Of a DNA stretch of 17,089 nt, positions 15,127 through 17,089 are shown in pieces. Both the position numbers and the translations under genes were made by a program. The stretch covers positions 1 through 17,089 of the forward strand of contig JANZZB010000015.1 in the NCBI GenBank assembly GCA_026419635.1, read 5' to 3'. Within the stretch, counting starts at the first letter, position 1. Each line of letters begins with the position of its first letter. Under the pieces are notes generated by a model, which searched no databases, was not told the DNA's origin, and saw nothing but the letters and a program-made list of their open reading frames with translations. The DNA comes from Clostridiales bacterium. GTDB lineage: Bacteria > Bacillota > Clostridia > Oscillospirales > Butyricicoccaceae.

Positions 15127-16350
15127 TTATTTTTTTAATGGGGCATCTTGCACCCCGTTTAGCCATTCCTTGTTCAGTTCCTTTTCAAGCGCAATCTCCT
15201 CTATGCATTCGGCGTGAAGAGTAACGGTTACAACATCGTTTTGTAGAGTATTGGTACAAACAGATGATCGAATTGTTCCTCCCTGAATATCTTCTTTCAG
15301 CTGTTTCTCAAGTGCACGTTTGATCGCCGTACTGACTTCGCCCGAGCGTGAATGAGCCTTTTTAGGAACATATTCTAAATATGTTTCCGTAACAACAGCA
15401 ACCGGCAAATGCATATTATCGTTTACGATTACTTTTTCTTTTTTAATAATTTTATCACAAAAATCAAAAGGAATACCACTGTTTAAATATAAATTTATCC
15501 TTTTGTCGCCAAATATCAATGCTTTTCGGATCTTCTTATTTCCTGTATATTTTTTTTCCAAATATGTTTCCGGAGCAGATCCGCTTAAAGTATACCAAGT
15601 TCTTGCCTGTACTTCGGCAAGCGAATGGACATAACGAACACCGGCTTCTTTTTCACTGACAATTGTTCCGGTCACCAACATGTCGCCTTTTACCACCGTC
15701 TGTCCTGGTGTGAAGAGTGCTTTTCCCTCTTTTACATTCATCTTGTAAATAACGCCCGTTTTCCCAGCCACAATATCGCAAGGATCGTTTTTGGGTATCA
15801 TAAACGGTGTTTCTTCCCGCTCGCGGATAATAACTTCGGCGTTTGTACCTTTAATGTTAATAGCGATCCAAGACAATTTATCAACCTTTAAGAGCATCTC
15901 GTTTTTTAATTCCGTCGGGTCTACCGAACGTTTAAAAACTCCTGTTTTTAGCCCAAGATCATTTAATGCGCTTAAAATTTGAACCGGTGTCGTATGGGAG
16001 CAGCCAACAACTTCAATTGTCCAGACAAATGATGTCAAAAAATAAAGAAAAGCCGCTGACAAAAGAGCTCCGCCCCACAAAGCGTAACGCCACCGATACC
16101 TGAATACTAAAAACGGAACACCTCTTCTTTTTGTAATTTTGATTTTGGTCATTGTACGTCTTGAATATTTTCTAAGTTTACGGAATCCGGAGATCCGTAC
16201 GGTAGCATAAACAAGGTCCGCATCTATCCGCTCAAGATCCCAAAAATCAATGCCGTTAAAAGCACAAATATTTAACAGACGCTCAATACAGGCGCCTCTC
16301 ATTTCGATTCGGACGTTTCCCCTTAAATAATTTAATATCCCGAGCAACAT
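15127..16350 (-). CDS. yqfD: Sporulation protein YqfD
   Basis: A 407-residue membrane protein of the YqfD family, made in the mother cell during sporulation in Bacillus; its biochemical role is unclear. The N-terminal 85 residues are cytoplasmic and basic, with features of the family such as LRGNVRIEMRG (9-19). One membrane helix lies at about 89-110. A large external domain follows with a POTRA-like start (TIEVVGCSHTTPVQILSAL, 111-129). The gene starts 11 bp after yqfC and ends 13 bp before phoH. A yqfC-yqfD pair ahead of phoH is standard in endospore formers and supports the reading that this organism sporulates. Confidence 0.94.
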   Translation of the reverse strand: MLLGILNYLRGNVRIEMRGACIERLLNICAFNGIDFWDLERIDADLVYATVRISGFRKLRKYSRRTMTKIKITKRRGVPFLVFRYRWRYALWGGALLSAAFLYFLTSFVWTIEVVGCSHTTPVQILSALNDLGLKTGVFKRSVDPTELKNEMLLKVDKLSWIAINIKGTNAEVIIREREETPFMIPKNDPCDIVAGKTGVIYKMNVKEGKALFTPGQTVVKGDMLVTGTIVSEKEAGVRYVHSLAEVQARTWYTLSGSAPETYLEKKYTGNKKIRKALIFGDKRINLYLNSGIPFDFCDKIIKKEKVIVNDNMHLPVAVVTETYLEYVPKKAHSRSGEVSTAIKRALEKQLKEDIQGGTIRSSVCTNTLQNDVVTVTLHAECIEEIALEKELNKEWLNGVQDAPLKK

Positions 16351-16361
16351 CTCAATCCATC

Positions 16362-16658
16362 CTAATCACTGAATTCGATTTTCTTAATGATACCGGAAAG
16401 TGACAATCCATCCGGATTCATAGCTTTAACCAGAAGATCCGTTCCTTCCACTGTTACAATCATGTCCATGCAATTGATTCTTACAATGTTGGTTTCATAT
16501 TCCAAGATTCCCTCATGCCCTTCCAGCACCATTTGACGGTTGCCGTCCATTGAGATACGAGACGTTTTGACAATAGCGCTGACCGGAATATCGATTTTTT
16601 CAGCTGCGGCAGCCAGCGTCCCTCTGAAGCCGCCTCCTTTTTTTTTCTTGCGTCCCAT
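16362..16658 (-). CDS. yqfC: Sporulation protein YqfC
   Basis: A 98-residue protein of the YqfC/YabP family, expressed under mother-cell control (sigma E) in Bacillus. A very basic N-terminus (MGRKKKKGGG) leads into a beta-rich domain with a conserved-looking EGHEGILEYETNIVRIN stretch (46-62). GGAG lies 7 nt before the ATG. The roughly 160 bp upstream should carry its promoter. GTATATT (16769-16763) with CATGGAAA (16747-16740) loosely resembles a sigma E site but is not convincing. It is the first gene of the yqfC-era run. Confidence 0.93.
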   Translation of the reverse strand: MGRKKKKGGGFRGTLAAAAEKIDIPVSAIVKTSRISMDGNRQMVLEGHEGILEYETNIVRINCMDMIVTVEGTDLLVKAMNPDGLSLSGIIKKIEFSD

Positions 16659-16820
16659 AAGATCGCTCCATTCTGCCGGTTTATTACGGCATATAGTTTA
16701 TAAAAAGACGAACCAGGGATAATGAAAACTTCTTTTTCGTTTCCATGCAAAACATGCCGATCAATATACGAAAATTTCTAATAACCTAACTGATGCCTTA
16801 ATTTTATCGAATAATTTGCG

Positions 16821-17089
16821 TAAGGTGAGGGGAGTCGAATCCGACCCGCCTCAGCCTTGATAAATTCGCACTTTACTTTGTTGTCGTCCTAGACATACGT
16901 GAGTATTCCGTCGTCCTCCGCCGCGTAAATCGTTAATTTCTCCGCGGCTGAGGTCGTAGAGTTTTTTACCGTCGGCTGTGTTCCAGGCAAGGCAGACGAC
17001 GCAGCTTTACTATCGTAAAGCAAGGAGGATAACGCAGCCTGGGATGCAACCGGCGAGCAAAAAACCGGATCGGGTTCGATTCCCCTCAC
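16821..17089 (+). repeat. Long copy of the inverted-repeat element, cut by the window edge (MITE-like or structured RNA)
   Basis: The left arm GTGAGGGGAGTCGAATCCGA (from 16825) pairs with the extreme right end of the window (17066-17089). Over 24 nt there are 21 Watson-Crick pairs, two G-T pairs and one mismatch. If symmetric, the element ends a few bases past 17089. The interior has further hairpins: GCCGCG/CGCGGC (16920-16925 with 16943-16948) and GCTTTAC/GTAAAGC with a 4-nt loop (17004-17021). The outer 47 nt match the short copy at 11708-11778. The right end resembles a tRNA T arm (GGTTCGATTCC) but no tRNA cloverleaf forms. A minus-strand reading frame open to the edge (16889-17089) spans most of it; I treat that frame as a by-product. 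No transposase is seen. Confidence 0.65.

Noticed and set aside
16481..16750. Minus-strand 89-codon frame overlapping yqfC
   Set aside because: Most of it is out of frame with yqfC, which has clear family features and its own ribosome site.
16740..16769. Sigma E-like promoter for yqfC (GTATATT, 15 bp, CATGGAAA)
   Set aside because: Only ATATT and CAT fit the consensus. yqfC is known to be sigma E dependent in Bacillus, but this match is too weak to annotate.
16889..17089. Minus-strand reading frame of 66 codons beginning GTG at the window edge (MRGIEPDPVF...)
   Set aside because: It lies almost wholly inside the inverted-repeat element, and its start is only the window edge. MRGIEP-like starts often come from antisense translation of tRNA T-arm-like sequence. 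A longer gene entering from outside cannot be excluded.
17066..17089. tRNA 3' end, suggested by GGTTCGATTCCCC at the right edge
   Set aside because: The T-stem bases do not pair properly, no anticodon or D arm is found upstream, and the sequence pairs with the left arm of the repeat element.
1..17089. CRISPR array, prophage, toxin-antitoxin or defence system
   Set aside because: No regularly spaced direct repeats and no such genes were seen; the coding content is conserved housekeeping and sporulation.

Overview
The window looks like a chromosomal segment of a low- to mid-GC, endospore-forming Firmicute of the class Clostridia, probably near Oscillospirales/Ruminococcaceae. This is inferred from the sporulation pair yqfC-yqfD, the yqfC-yqfD-phoH-ybeY-dgkA-era-yqzL-recO order, the GGAGG-type ribosome binding sites, and the mraZ-rsmH-ftsL-PBP division cluster. 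Every convincing gene is on the minus strand, so transcription runs from the right edge to the left edge.

Right part (16.7 to 11.8 kb): yqfC, yqfD, phoH, ybeY, dgkA, era and a 49-residue YqzL-like gene lie close together. They link sporulation, RNA maturation (PhoH, YbeY, Era) and lipid-carrier recycling. A 19-codon ORF may lie between ybeY and dgkA. Middle part (11.6 to 7.9 kb): recO and mutS2 overlap by 4 nt and form a recombination/repair pair. A solitary HPr-like gene follows, with its own promoter and a hairpin terminator. Its usual phosphoryl-accepting His15 is Tyr, while the regulatory Ser46 is kept.

Next unit (7.7 to 4.35 kb): uvrC, rsmD, coaD and a coiled-coil protein resembling SepIVA/DivIVA-type division proteins are tightly packed. 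They end at a 17-bp perfect-stem terminator. Left part (4.04 to 1 bp): a strong extended -10 promoter with GTGG boxes just downstream drives mraZ, rsmH, ftsL and a PASTA-containing class B PBP that runs off the left edge.

The most interesting non-coding signal is a dispersed repeat seen twice. A 71-bp copy with perfect 20-bp inverted arms sits 2 bp after yqzL. A larger copy of at least 269 bp, in opposite orientation, fills the right edge. Their outer 47 nt match at about 37 positions, and changes in one arm are mirrored in the other, as in a MITE-like element or a structured RNA family. I see no obviously new multi-gene system; most of the window is conserved housekeeping DNA.
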